From Taiwanofungus camphoratus (lineage: Eukaryota; Basidiomycota; Agaricomycetes; Polyporales; Taiwanofungaceae), in assembly GCA_003999685.1 (NCBI GenBank), contig CP021222.1, forward strand, positions 2,046,001 to 2,110,000: 64,000 nt of DNA. Direction: 5' to 3'. Of this stretch, positions 54,374 to 64,000 are shown piece by piece. Made by a program: the position numbers and the translations under genes. The number at the start of each line of letters is the position of its first letter. Position 1 is the first letter of the stretch. A model generated the notes under the pieces. It was not told the origin of the DNA. It saw only the letters and a list, made by a program, of their open reading frames with translations, and ran no database searches.

Positions 54374-55938
54374 ACAAAGTCGTGGTGCTGAGAGAAGTGG
54401 GGGAATCTTACTCCTTTCGTTTCTTGCCCCTGCTCCTCCTGCTCAGAGGCTTCATCATCCGCCTCGTTTTCATCTTTCATGTTGGCCCTTCGGTTTGGGG
54501 GTCCTGTTCCCCGACCCGAGGTTCGCTCCGGGCAGTCTTTGGCCAGGTGCCCCTTATTGTGGCATTTGTAGCAGGAGCCCGTCCTTCGGTCTTGCAAGCG
54601 CTGATGGTCTGGCTTCCCACTGTCAAATGCCCTTGCTGCGACTCGTGGAGGGGTTTTCGAAGTTCTTTGAGCGGCATCGATGGCCTTGTTGTTTCGATAG
54701 GCCCGGTCCCGTTGGGCAGCAGCTTCCTTCCATCCTTCTAGGGTTGTGGGGGCTACATCTCGTTCCATGATTCGGACTCGCATGGTGCTGGGTAGTTTTT
54801 CTCGGTACCAGGCCATAAGGGCACTTTCTTCGGTGATTTCTGCCCTGCGGGCCAGTCGGTCGAACTCCTCGTTGAAATCGGCAATGGGTTTGTCGTAGGT
54901 GTAGACCAAGTTCCGTAGTTCGATGGCTGCAGAGACCTCCTCCTCTATTACCCCGAACCTTTTGATGAACTCGAGAGCGACATTCCTGAAAGTGCCGTAC
55001 CCCCGGCTCACCCCTCGGATGAGGGGGTGGGGTTCGAGTGCCTTTTCGGTGAGAGTATCAGCCCAGGCACCAGCATGGCCTTCGAGGTGGCCAAGGAAAT
55101 TGCCGACCTTTTCTCGTTCGGAAGCAGAGGCCCATCGCTCGGTGTCAAATCTTCGGGCAAATTGGATGAGGAAGTGTCGGGCATCCTCTCGCTTTCCAGA
55201 GAACTTAGTAATTTCTGGCTCTTTTCGGTCCGGTACCCGTGCAGCTCCCTGTGGGAGGGGCGTTCCTCCAGGCGGCTGCCCCCCTCCAGGGGGTCCTCCC
55301 CCAGGGGGTCCTCCTCCCCCAGGTGGTCCTCCTCTACCGGGTAGTCCTCCTCCACCGGGCACTCCCCCGCCAGGTGTTCCTCCTCCGCCAGGTGGTCCTC
55401 CTCCACCAGGTGGTCCTCCTGAGGGTCCTCCACTCTCGTCATAAGGTGGTCCTCCCTCGGGGGGGCCTTCCTCCCCCAGCCCATCGTCAGGCGGTGGCCC
55501 TGATTCCCCTATTCCTGATCGGAAAGAGCTCAAGCCACGGGGTGTTTCCGGAGTGGAAGGGGATGTTTTTCCTGTCCCTTCAGTTTCCATTTGTCGTTCT
55601 GTCCGTTCAATGTCAGGATCGGTTAGTTCTGAGCTGGAGCCTTCGTCGGAGGGTGGGTCGGTTTCGTCAAAGGTTGTCCAGCGGGCCTGGATGAGGGCAC
55701 GATTGGTTGGAGTACAAGGTTCGAAATCGCTTCCCCTGTAGAGTGCAGAGTCGTAGCGGTGAGGGCACGGTTGCGTTGAGCAGACCCTCCAGTTAGAAGT
55801 CTTCGTGTAATGTCGGTGTACGTCCCGATTGTTCTCCGCTTGATAGCGATGAGCCTTCCCGGCGCACGTCAGGGTCGACCTCCGCCTCGTTTTGGAGGAT
55901 GGATCCAGCTTGCCACCGGCGATAGAAATCTCGGGCAC
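54361..55938 (-). CDS. gag: B'' Gag
   Basis: A 525-residue ORF with the same order as the forward copy: acidic N-region, P-G-G-G repeats, capsid and a CCHC knuckle. The repeat tract differs by insertion of Y-D-E-S-G-G-P-S-G-G and loss of other units. The leader frame without ATG lies upstream (about 55793-56415) and is open here too. Confidence 0.88.
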   Translation of the reverse strand: MPEISIAGGKLDPSSKTRRRSTLTCAGKAHRYQAENNRDVHRHYTKTSNWRVCSTQPCPHRYDSALYRGSDFEPCTPTNRALIQARWTTFDETDPPSDEGSSSELTDPDIERTERQMETEGTGKTSPSTPETPRGLSSFRSGIGESGPPPDDGLGEEGPPEGGPPYDESGGPSGGPPGGGGPPGGGGTPGGGVPGGGGLPGRGGPPGGGGPPGGGPPGGGQPPGGTPLPQGAARVPDRKEPEITKFSGKREDARHFLIQFARRFDTERWASASEREKVGNFLGHLEGHAGAWADTLTEKALEPHPLIRGVSRGYGTFRNVALEFIKRFGVIEEEVSAAIELRNLVYTYDKPIADFNEEFDRLARRAEITEESALMAWYREKLPSTMRVRIMERDVAPTTLEGWKEAAAQRDRAYRNNKAIDAAQRTSKTPPRVAARAFDSGKPDHQRLQDRRTGSCYKCHNKGHLAKDCPERTSGRGTGPPNRRANMKDENEADDEASEQEEQGQETKGVRFPHFSQHHDFVDFL

Positions 55939-56469
55939 TCAGTAGTCTTTGATATAGGTTCACAATTATGGGAACGGCCAATTGAAATGAGAAACGTGGG
56001 TTTGAGAGCACCTTCTGAGCAGTGAGGATACGGCGGTCAAGGACTTCGTCAAAATCTTCAGAGGGAGTGGGAGGTAGCGGTCGGCTCTCCTCCCTTGCCA
56101 GCCTGTCGTGATTTTCCAATACGGCTTGCCAAGCGTCGCTGGCTCTGGAGATGCGGGAGCGGGTGTAAAGGATCAGCTCCCTCTGTTCAGCTGGGAGGAA
56201 GCTGGTGGAACTATCGGCGTGGAGAATGGCTCTGAGGTTGCGCTCAGCTCGATCCAGGACTTCTTCTAAAGTCGGGAGAGAAGGGTCAAATGCTGCGCGA
56301 TCCAGCTCTTCTTCTTGTTCGTAGTCGATATCAAAAGGTCGTTGATAATCCGTGGTGATCAGTACTAATCGTATGAGTACGCTGACCTCGCCTTCTTCGA
56401 GACCGGTACGGGTCTTTTAGGCACTGTCTTCTTGTGACCTCTCGAACCAGGACGGGTTCGGGTTTATGG

Positions 56470-56480
56470 AGTCGTATTCT
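56470..56480 (-). promoter_or_regulatory. Primer-binding site of B''
   Basis: AGAATACGACT on the reverse strand, 2 nt inside the 5' LTR. Its complement lies in that LTR at 56714-56724, with a TATA box at 56755-56759. Confidence 0.8.
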
Positions 56481-56482
56481 AG

Positions 56483-56984
56483 TGTTACCGGGGGGTTCAC
56501 CCTGATAATGCTGCAGAAGCTTGGAGCGGTGTGCAGCGAAGGGTCGAAGAGGAACGACGGTGACGACGAGTCACAGTCCTCGGTGGTCTTCAACTACAAG
56601 CCCTATGTAGTCGCGATAGTCTTTCACGGGCTTCTTGCGGTGCAAAGGGATGTGAGAAAGACTAGCGTGTATTGGTACTAATGCGTAGTACACTTTAGGA
56701 AGGATGAACGAAGAGAATACGACTAAGGGAACCTCCAACAGTGGGACCCCCTTCTTATACTGCCACCGCCAACCCCCAGGTATACTAGCAGCCCCCCAGA
56801 GACCGCATAAGGTGAGAGGAGTCAGCGGCCCGAAAGTACATAACTACCATGGCGTAAGCGGGGACGGTCGGCCCGTCAGTCAATCTGGGTAAGTAAGGTG
56901 TGGAAGGGATGCCGCGCGTCCATGGTGTGACAAACAGAGGGAAAGAAAAAACGAACACGTCTCTAGTCCTACCCGACAGTAACA
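56483..56984 (-). repeat. 5' LTR of B''
   Basis: A 502-bp reverse B LTR followed by the CCCAC duplication and the second half of the hAT gene. Confidence 0.96.
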
Positions 56985-57742
56985 CCCACTGGCATCGGTG
57001 GAGATGCGTGGACAACGCTTGCGTCGCAGTATGGGTTTAGTGATCTGGTAATCGGCGATGATGAGAGTCAATCCCACCAGCAGACGGTCGAAGAAGAGTA
57101 CATGGCGTACACGACCGCTGCACCCTCACCAAAAGGGATGAACATTCTCAAATTCTGGGAGGTCAGTGTTTGACCGTTGCTGATCCAGATACACATGCTT
57201 ACCTTGCGCACATTAGGCTAATGAAACCACATTTCCGACGCTCTACTCGATGGCAATGGACTACTTACCAATCCAGGCCTCTTCTGTTCCAAGCGAGCGT
57301 ATCTTCTCATCCAGCGGTGAAACGGACACCAAGAAGAGGAACCGTATTAAACCAGTCCTGATGGAAGCCCTTCAGATGCTGAAGTTCATGATCAAGAAGG
57401 AGCGCCTGAACTTCACCGCTGATTGGATTACGTCTGAGAAAGCAATGTTGGAGATGGAGAACGTCGAAGACCAGGACCTTCTTGCCCAGCTATTCGAGGG
57501 CAACAAGGAGGATTCCATCGACAAACTTATTGGTGTTCTTGGTGAGGATGACTCTGATGATGACTTGGACATCGAGCCGTCTCAAGTTCAGTTGTAATTA
57601 TGATACTTTCAGTACTGAACCTGAATCTCGTCACCTCACTCTGGCTTATGGTATGTAGATTGGTTTATGATGTACTTCTACACACTACCTTATCTACCAT
57701 ATCGATACGTTTTTCTCCCGTCTTCTCGAGAAGCCACCCATC

Positions 57743-58733
57743 ATGGCTGCGGTGATGACACCGACGACTGTGAGAAATGGTTTGGTAAGCGCTGCAGGCT
57801 ACCACGTCGAGATTGCGAGTGGCGGACACCACAACTTCTGTGTTGACAAGCCTCAAGCATTCATAGAGGAGTTTTTCAAGAGTTATCCGCTGGTGACTGA
57901 GCAACTTCTTGCTTCGGAGGGCAAAGCTTACTTCCTCACCATCTCGCAGTGGCCTGGACAGAAACCAGTCCCATTCATTCCGGTTCTTGATGCTGATTTT
58001 GAGGTTTGGTTCAAGAAGGTACGTAACATCACAGTACTGTGTGCGTCGATTATAACATCAGCTTCAGGATTCGCTGTGGGCAGCTGAGGACATCGAGGCT
58101 GTCTTTGACCAGGACGGAGATACATGCAAAGCTGAGGCCCGCATCATCTCTGTGATAAACACTGATGCTGGGAAAACGGTGAAGGTCAAAGGCTTCGTGA
58201 TGCGAGATTCTAAGCCCGTTGTGGAGGTCGTTTCTGCGTTCTTATACTGTGGCCACTATTCTGACTATCACAACACGTTCGAGCTTATTGAGGAGCCTGA
58301 TTACGAAGTCGAACTCGCGACTGAAGCTGCTGTTGGTGTTTTTGCAATCGAAGGAATGGTTCGACTGGGACGATGAGTCGAAACCGCTTCAGGCTGGCAC
58401 AACCCTCATTTTCTGTGTCAAGTCTGAGGTGACGTACCGTAACAAGACTTGCTACAAGTCAGTATCGGTTTCTGGTGACGTTTTCGTACGTGATCAAATT
58501 CAGCAGCCGGTGAAGGTTGGCTCCGTGGATTTCCTCCAGGACGACAGTCGAGGCAACCCTGTTGTTGCATATCTCCAGCGCAACGGCAAACCGCAGGGTT
58601 TGCCAAGCCCCTTGTCAAACGATGGTTACACAATGACCACATCGGGCGCCACAGTCTTTGGCTCCCCGGCTTCCAATGAGCCATACTCCAAGGTTTTGGG
58701 CGATTACAATCCCATCCATGTAGGCACATGACA
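57743..58733 (+). pseudogene. fas: Fatty-acid synthase fragment: enoyl reductase start, then dehydratase
   Basis: The cytosolic fungal type I synthase builds long-chain acyl-CoA. This piece begins V-M-T-P-T-T-V, with [13 protein letters not shown] of the reductase. It jumps to F-E-V-W-F-K-K | [16 protein letters not shown] across a 49-nt intron (58019-58067), and then in frame to A-E-A-R-I-I-S-V-I-N-T-D-A-G-K. The normal intervening hundreds of residues are absent, so at least two internal deletions occurred. A one-base insertion near 58340 shifts frame before K-E-W-F-D-W-D-D-E-S. It ends at G-D-Y-N-P-I-H, the hot-dog dehydratase catalytic motif, where BRR2 sequence starts. Confidence 0.85.
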
Positions 58734-58978
58734 TTGTTCGCAGTGCCGCAGACACCGTATTGGAGACGCTGAAAAATGAGAACCTGAAGGACTTCGACAA
58801 GAAGAAGGAGGTACAAGAAGTTGTCGGGCCCATCTCAAATGAGTCTTTTGCTCAGCTTCTCAACTTGTCGAAGAAGATCACGGATTACGGTGCGGAGGAT
58901 GAGACAATGGTCGATCCCGACATGGAACGCAAAGACGTCGAGATAGACGACGAGACGGGCGTTGCAGCCGTATTTGAT

Positions 58979-59009
<31 letters not shown>

Positions 59010-62000
59010 GCTATGAGATTCAAGACGAGTCGGACGAAGAAAATGAGGAGGAGGCAGCCGGGGAGGGCCCGCCCGAGTCCTTGGAAGGAGATGACGAACT
59101 TGTCATCGGGAACAGTTCCGCTGCGCGGCAGGGCAGGATGCATATTGACAAAGATATCGTTTCGCCTCACTCTATCGATGGTTTCTGGGTCCAACGACAG
59201 ATTTCTGAAGTCTACTCTGATCCAGTTACTGCTGCTGATAAAGCAGCTTCAGTACTTTCCATCCTAGGCTCAGAATCCAACCTGCGCGATTGTGAGAACC
59301 AGCTCATGGAGCTCTTCGAATACCAAAGCTTCCATGTCATTACGAAGTTTCTCAAAAACCGTGACGTTATTGTGTGGTGCACCAAACTTATGCGCAGTGA
59401 TGCTGATGAGCGTGTCAACGTCGAGGTTGCCATGCGGGAGAAGGGTCTCGGTTGGATCTTGAGGGAGCTCGCTGGAGACAGGAAGGCGAAGGCACGGACC
59501 GATGTCATGGACGTGGACGAGAAGCCGAAAGTAGAGCAAGTACCGAAGACTGCAACTCTTGCGCTGGGTTCGACGGTCCAACCGAAGAAAACCGTGGATC
59601 TGGAAGGTATGGCATTCAGTCAAGGTGGCCATCTCATGTCGAATAAGAAGTGCAAGCTGCCGGAGGGCTCGTTCAAGCGGGCGAAAAAGGGGTATGAAGA
59701 GATTCATGTCCCTGCTCCTAAGCAAAAACCGGTCGCTCCGGGAGACTTCGTTCCGATCACTGATCTTCCAGCCTGGGCAAGAGAAGGCTTCCCAGGCATC
59801 AAGAACCTCAATCGCATTCAGAGCAAGCTCTATCCTGTCGCGTTTGGCACAGATGAACCAATCCTCCTTTGTGCGCCTACTGGAGCTGGCAAGGTATGTT
59901 TATTTAACATTAGATTGTTGCGGTATCACTCAAGCTAAGTACCAGACAAACGTCGCTATGCTTACGATATTGAACGAGTTATCGAAATACCGGGATGAAG
60001 AAAGCGGTGTTTTTGATCTCAACTCATTCAAGATTATCTATGTCGCTCCTATGAAGGCTTTGGTGCAGGAAATGGTTGGCAACTTCAGCTCTCGGCTCAG
60101 CGTTTATGGTGTCAAGGTCGGCGAACTAACCGGCGACGCACAAATGACCAAGCAGCAAATCGCCGAGACACAGATAATCGTCACGACGCCGGAGAAATAC
60201 GATGTCATCACCCGCAAGAGCACGGATACCAGTTACACCAATCTCGTGCGTCTCATCATTATTGACGAGATCCACTTGCTGCATGACGAGCGTGGCCCTG
60301 TCCTCGAGAGCATCATCGCGCGAACGATTAGACGGATGGAACAGACGTCTGAGTATGTTCGCTTGGTTGGCCTTTCTGCGACGTTGCCGAACTACCAGGA
60401 CGTTGCCACATTCCTTCGAGTCGATCCATCAAAAGGTATCTTCTACTTCGACGCGTCCTATCGACCATGTGTCTTGCAGCAACAGTTCATCGGTGTTACA
60501 GAGAAGAAGGCCATCAAACGATACCAGGTGATGAATGAAGTTTGCTACGAGAAAGTGCTTGACCAGGCGGGCAAGAATCAGACGCTCGTCTTCGTACACT
60601 CGCGGAAGGAGACCTCAAAGACGGCTAAGTTCATCCGAGATATGGCCATCGAAAAGGAGACTATTACACAATTCGTCAAGCCTGAAGGAGCTACGAGAGA
60701 GATTCTTCTCGAAGAATCAAACAATGTGAAGGATACAAATCTGAAGGACCTGCTTCAGTTTGGTTTTGGTATCCATCATGCTGGAATGTCGAGGGAGGAT
60801 CGTGGGTTAGTAGAGGAGCTCTTCGCCGATGGGCATCTCCAGGTCCTCGTCTGCACCGCCACACTCGCTTGGGGCGTCAACTTGCCCGCGCACACAGTTA
60901 TAATCAAAGGCACACAGATTTACAACCCAGAGAAAGGTCGGTGGGTTGAGCTATCATCTCAGGATGTGTTGCAGATGCTCGGTCGTGCTGGTCGTCCGCA
61001 GTATGATACCTACGGAGAAGGTATCATCATCACGAATCACTCAGAATTGCAGTACTACCTGAGCTTGATGAATCAGCAGCTGCCTATCGAGTCGCAGTTC
61101 GTGTCAAAACTTGCGGATAATCTCAATGCTGAGATTGTCCTGGGGACAATTCGAAACCGAGATGAAGCCGTCCAGTGGTTAGGATATACATATTTGTAAG
61201 TTCAATGTCTCATCCTGGTCATAAGCTCTCGCTTACTGAGATCGTGCTTTAATCAGATATGTTCGAATGCTCAAAGATTCAGCGCTGTACAGTGTCGGAA
61301 TCGACTATCTAGAAGATGATCCGACGCTGGTTCAGAAGCGTGCGGATATTGCTCACACTGCTGCAGTCTTACTCGAGAAGTGCCATCTAATCAAGTACGA
61401 GCGAGCATCGGGGAGATTCCAAAGCACTGAGCTAGGTCGCATTGCCTCACATTACTATGTCTCGTACACTTCAATGGCGACGTACAATCAGCATCTCAGA
61501 CCAACAATGTCAACTTTGGAGCTTTTCAGAGTGTTCGCTCTGTCAAGCGAGTTCAAGCTACTGCCAGTGCGTGCTCATTTTTATCACCGTGTTATGCACA
61601 GGATTGATGCCACAATTATTACAGGTGCGACAAGATGTAAGTTCCTTTTACGTCGCTTGTAATATGCATCTTGACAATCATATGCACGCAGGAAAAATTA
61701 GAATTGGGCAAGCTGCTGGAGAGAGTTCCAATTCCTGTCAAGGAAAGTGTGGAAGAGCCTGCTGCCAAAATCAATGTTCTGCTTCAAGCCTACATCTTGC
61801 AACTCAAGCTTGAAGGCTGGTACACCGTTTCAATCTGCAGTACACCTACTGATCTAGGCACTATAGGCTTTGCTCTTGTTGCAGATATGGTCTATGTCCA
61901 ACAGTCGGCTGGACAGTGAGTTATTCTCTCCCCGATCATCGCCTATGCCTGACTTCACCGCCTCAAATTAGTATTTTACGAGCCATGTTTGAAATTTGTC

Positions 62001-62350
62001 TCAAACATGGTTGGGCCATGCCGGCAAAGGCTGTTCTTGATCTATGTAAGATGGTCGAGAGACGGATGTGAGTAGGAATAGCTGTCCATGATTGATGCAA
62101 TGCTAATACTCCATCTTAGGTGGGGATCCATGACTCCATTACGGCAGTTCAAGGGTGTTCCATCCAAAATCATCAGGAAAGCCGAAGGCAAACAGTTTGT
62201 AAGTGATCAATTCCTAGTCGATCAATCCCAGTCCTTGACCATTATGTTTGTGTAGCCATGGTATCGCTACTTCGACCTAGTGAGTAGATGTTTAAAAATC
62301 GAATATGATTGTTTCTTACGCACCCTTAGAACCCTCCTGAAATTGGAGAA
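58730..62350 (+). pseudogene. BRR2: BRR2 (spliceosomal Ski2-like RNA helicase) fragment embedded in the fatty-acid synthase gene
   Basis: Brr2 is the U5 snRNP helicase that unwinds U4/U6. The piece begins at D-I-V-R-S-A-A-D-T-V-L-E (roughly residue 120 of the family) and runs through the acidic N-terminal region and the whole first helicase cassette. Landmarks are A-P-T-G-A-G-K (split by intron 59896-59943), D-E-I-H, L-S-A-T-L-P-N, H-H-A-G-M and Q-M-L-G-R-A-G-R-P. It ends at W-Y-R-Y-F-D-L | N-P-P-E-I-G-E, before the second cassette of a normal protein of over 2,000 residues. Exons are free of stops and introns are retained, so it was copied as genomic DNA. One intron near 61815 lacks a normal GT donor. 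A 12-nt microexon lies at 61625-61636. Called a pseudogene because both ends are missing; the cassette itself reads intact. Confidence 0.85.
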
Positions 62351-64000
62351 ATCAAAGGTCAGGCAATATGCCAGCAGTACATGGATATGACCTACGATAC
62401 GATGGATAAGGACGGCAATGTCAAGACTCTTCCTCTGTTTGGTGATATTAATGTCAGAACCCAGCGGTACACTTTCAGTCATCCTTCCGGCTTGTTGCTT
62501 GCTACACAATTCGCTCAAATTGCCCTCGTCGTCACTGAGCGCGCTGCCTTCGAGGACATGCGTTCCAAAGGCCTCGTTCAGAGAGATTCGCCTTTTGCCG
62601 GCCACTCCCTTGGTGAATACTCTGCTCTCGCTTCAATCGCCGGAGTCCTTGCTATTTCGTCTCTCGTCGACATCGTCTTCTATCGTGGGATCACCATGTA
62701 GCGGGCTGTCGAACGGGACGCACAGAATCGATCCAATTATGCGATGTGTGCAGTCAATCCAAGTAGGATATCGAAGACTTTCAACGACGCTGCTCTGCGT
62801 GAGGTAGTTGACGATATCGCTCATCGAACCGGCTGCTTGCTTGAGATCGTCAATTTCAATGTCGAGGTATGGGATGTTTTTCAGTTGATTGGTTAAATTC
62901 TGGCTGAATTTGCCATTCTCACTAGGGCCAACAATATGTTTGCGCCGGCGAACTGATTGCTCTTCAGACTTTAACTAACGTGCTGAAATGGAGAAGGTTG
63001 ACATTCAGAAGGTATGCGATGAGGTGCCTCGCTTCCTAATTTGACACTGATCATTTACCAGTTAACCGAGAAATTTACTGTCGAACAAGTCAAGGAAATG
63101 CTCAGCGAAATTGTCGACTCATCGTTTACCCGGGCAAAAGAACAGCAGGCCTCTGAAGGATACATCAAGTTGGAGCGTGGCTTTGCTACCATTCCCTTGC
63201 CTGGGATTGACGTTCCGTTCCACTCCCGTTATTTATGGGCAGGAGTTATGCCGTTCAGAGCTTGTACGTCCTTGTTTGTCTGCAGAAGTCATCATTTTGA
63301 AATGAATTTTGTTTTCTTAGATCTGTCCAAGAAGATCAATCCTGCACATCTGAACCCGGATACGCTCATAGGGAAGTATGTCCCGAACCTCGTCGCCAAG
63401 CCTTTCGAAGTTAGCAGGGAATATGCACAGATCATCTACGACCAGACTTTGTCCGCACGTCTTGACAAAGTCCTTCGAAAATGGGATCAAGAGAATTGGG
63501 GTTCCCCCGAGCAGCGGCAAAAACTCGCTTATATTATTCTCGTTGAACTTTTGGCATATCAATTCGCGTCGCCGGTGAGGTGGATCGAAACGCAGGACAT
63601 ATTATTCACCCGTTATGATTTCGAACGTTTCATTGAAATCGGCCCCTCTCCCACTCTCACGGGCATGGCAACTCGAACGTTGAAGGCCAAGTATGAAGCA
63701 CAGGACGACTCCGTCAGCCATGTTCGAGCCATTTTCTGTCATGCGAAGAACGTCAAAGAGGTATATTACCAGTTCGAGGACGAGCTGGAGGCCTCTACCA
63801 ATGAAGCGTCCACTTCCAATATTGACTCGATATCGCCCAAGGATATAACTTCCTCCCAAGTAGTTGTGCAAGCACCTCCTGCAGTCGCTAATGTGGTGGC
63901 CGCAGTGGCTAGCGTCGACGACGTTCCGGTCAAGGCGACGGATATTCTCACTGTCATTGTAGCTCAGAAGCTCAAAAAGAAGGTAGAAGAGATACCTCTG
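62351..64000 (+). pseudogene. fas: Fatty-acid synthase: malonyl/palmitoyl transferase domain running into the alpha-type N-terminus
   Basis: K-G-Q-A-I joins directly and in frame to the BRR2 end. The MPT domain follows with the acyl-serine motif G-H-S-L-G-E (62600-62617), F-H-S-R-Y-L-W and G-P-S-P-T-L. The sequence then runs into D-V-P-V-K-A-T-D-I-L and V-A-Q-K-L-K-K-K-V-E-E-I-P-L, typical of the start of the alpha subunit, so beta and alpha parts are fused as in many basidiomycetes. TAG at 62699-62701 replaces a Gln (M-Q-R-A-V-E), and a small deletion shifts the frame near 62983. Short introns (from 62868; 63012-63061; near 63263) are kept. The gene runs off the window. Confidence 0.85.

Larger units (their letters stand above)
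49246..56984 (-). mobile_element. Second complete B element (B''), reverse orientation, inserted in the hAT gene
   Basis: A 7739-bp element is flanked by CCCAC (49241-49245 and 56985-56989). Its LTRs differ at about one position (49633 against 56870), so insertion is recent. All ORFs are open and nearly identical to those of the copy at 23038. Confidence 0.97.
46928..57597 (+). pseudogene. hAT-superfamily transposase gene, split by a complete B element
   Basis: hAT transposases cut and paste DNA by a DDE-type RNase H fold. The ATG at 46928 follows an in-frame TGA (46919), so the reading may originally have begun at 46802. A BED-type finger is formed by V-C-K-L-C before an intron (from 47131) and H-L-E-R-Y-H after it. 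The catalytic-domain landmarks are F-T-L-D-I-W (about 47795), L-D-N-A-S-N-N (about 48066) and K-T-R-W-D-S (about 48476). The C-terminal dimerisation block is A-S-S-V-P-S-E-R-I-F-S-S-S-G (57279-57320). Several 50-60 nt introns are retained. B'' is inserted at 49246-56984 with CCCAC duplicated. Terminal repeats were not found, so a domesticated host gene is also possible. Confidence 0.85.

Noticed and set aside
58730-62350. Helitron capture of BRR2
   Set aside because: I looked for a TC start and CTRR end with a hairpin at the two junctions and did not see them; the mechanism is left open.
1-64000. tRNA or rRNA genes and CRISPR arrays
   Set aside because: No cloverleaf with A and B box promoters, no rRNA-like blocks and no regularly spaced short repeats were found on either strand by eye.

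Overview
The window looks like a transposon-rich nuclear chromosome segment of a basidiomycete fungus (Agaricomycotina). The evidence is canonical GT-AG introns of about 50-60 nt, chromodomain-bearing Ty3/gypsy elements, a 1,3-beta-glucan synthase relic, and a fatty-acid synthase in which the beta-type MPT part runs directly into the alpha-type N-terminus. There are no bacterial-type operons, ribosome binding sites or CRISPR arrays.

Layout. Positions 1-35297 are a nest of LTR retrotransposons from three families. Family A has 1.6-1.8 kb LTRs, no sense-strand gag and no chromodomain. Family B has 0.5 kb LTRs and is a chromovirus of about 7.7 kb. Family C has about 0.55 kb LTRs and is a chromovirus of about 7.1 kb. 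A1 (1-9841) carries a solo B LTR. A decayed reverse B fragment (9904-20150) is split by a full C element (10436-19260), whose 3' LTR holds a solo A LTR (17222-18985). A3 (20151-30932) is split by a complete B element (23038-30758) and cut by a decayed reverse C element (30933-35297). Positions 35298-46927 hold relics of host genes: a glucan synthase pseudogene, a long Ser-rich pseudogene and a small unknown gene. From 46928 to 57597 lies a hAT transposase gene interrupted by a second complete, reverse B element (49246-56984). Positions 57743-64000 hold a rearranged fatty-acid synthase locus with a piece of the spliceosomal helicase gene BRR2 lodged inside it.

How the elements appear to work. 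In B and C, a TATA box is followed 34-35 nt later by an 11-nt sequence whose exact complement lies 2 nt beyond the 5' LTR, the arrangement expected for Tf1-type self-priming. In B and C, gag and pol are joined by a GGATTTT heptamer, a 5-nt spacer and a perfect inverted repeat, a textbook -1 frameshift signal; A has a related heptamer between protease and RT. B and C each carry a small third ORF after pol with two CCHC zinc knuckles. A instead carries a spliced antisense gene between pol and the 3' LTR. All three families have a perfect hairpin just upstream of the 3' polypurine tract, and A has a second hairpin-plus-tract copy inside pol. Older copies are decayed mainly by CpG transitions (CGA to TGA stops), while both complete B copies retain open reading frames and near-identical LTRs.
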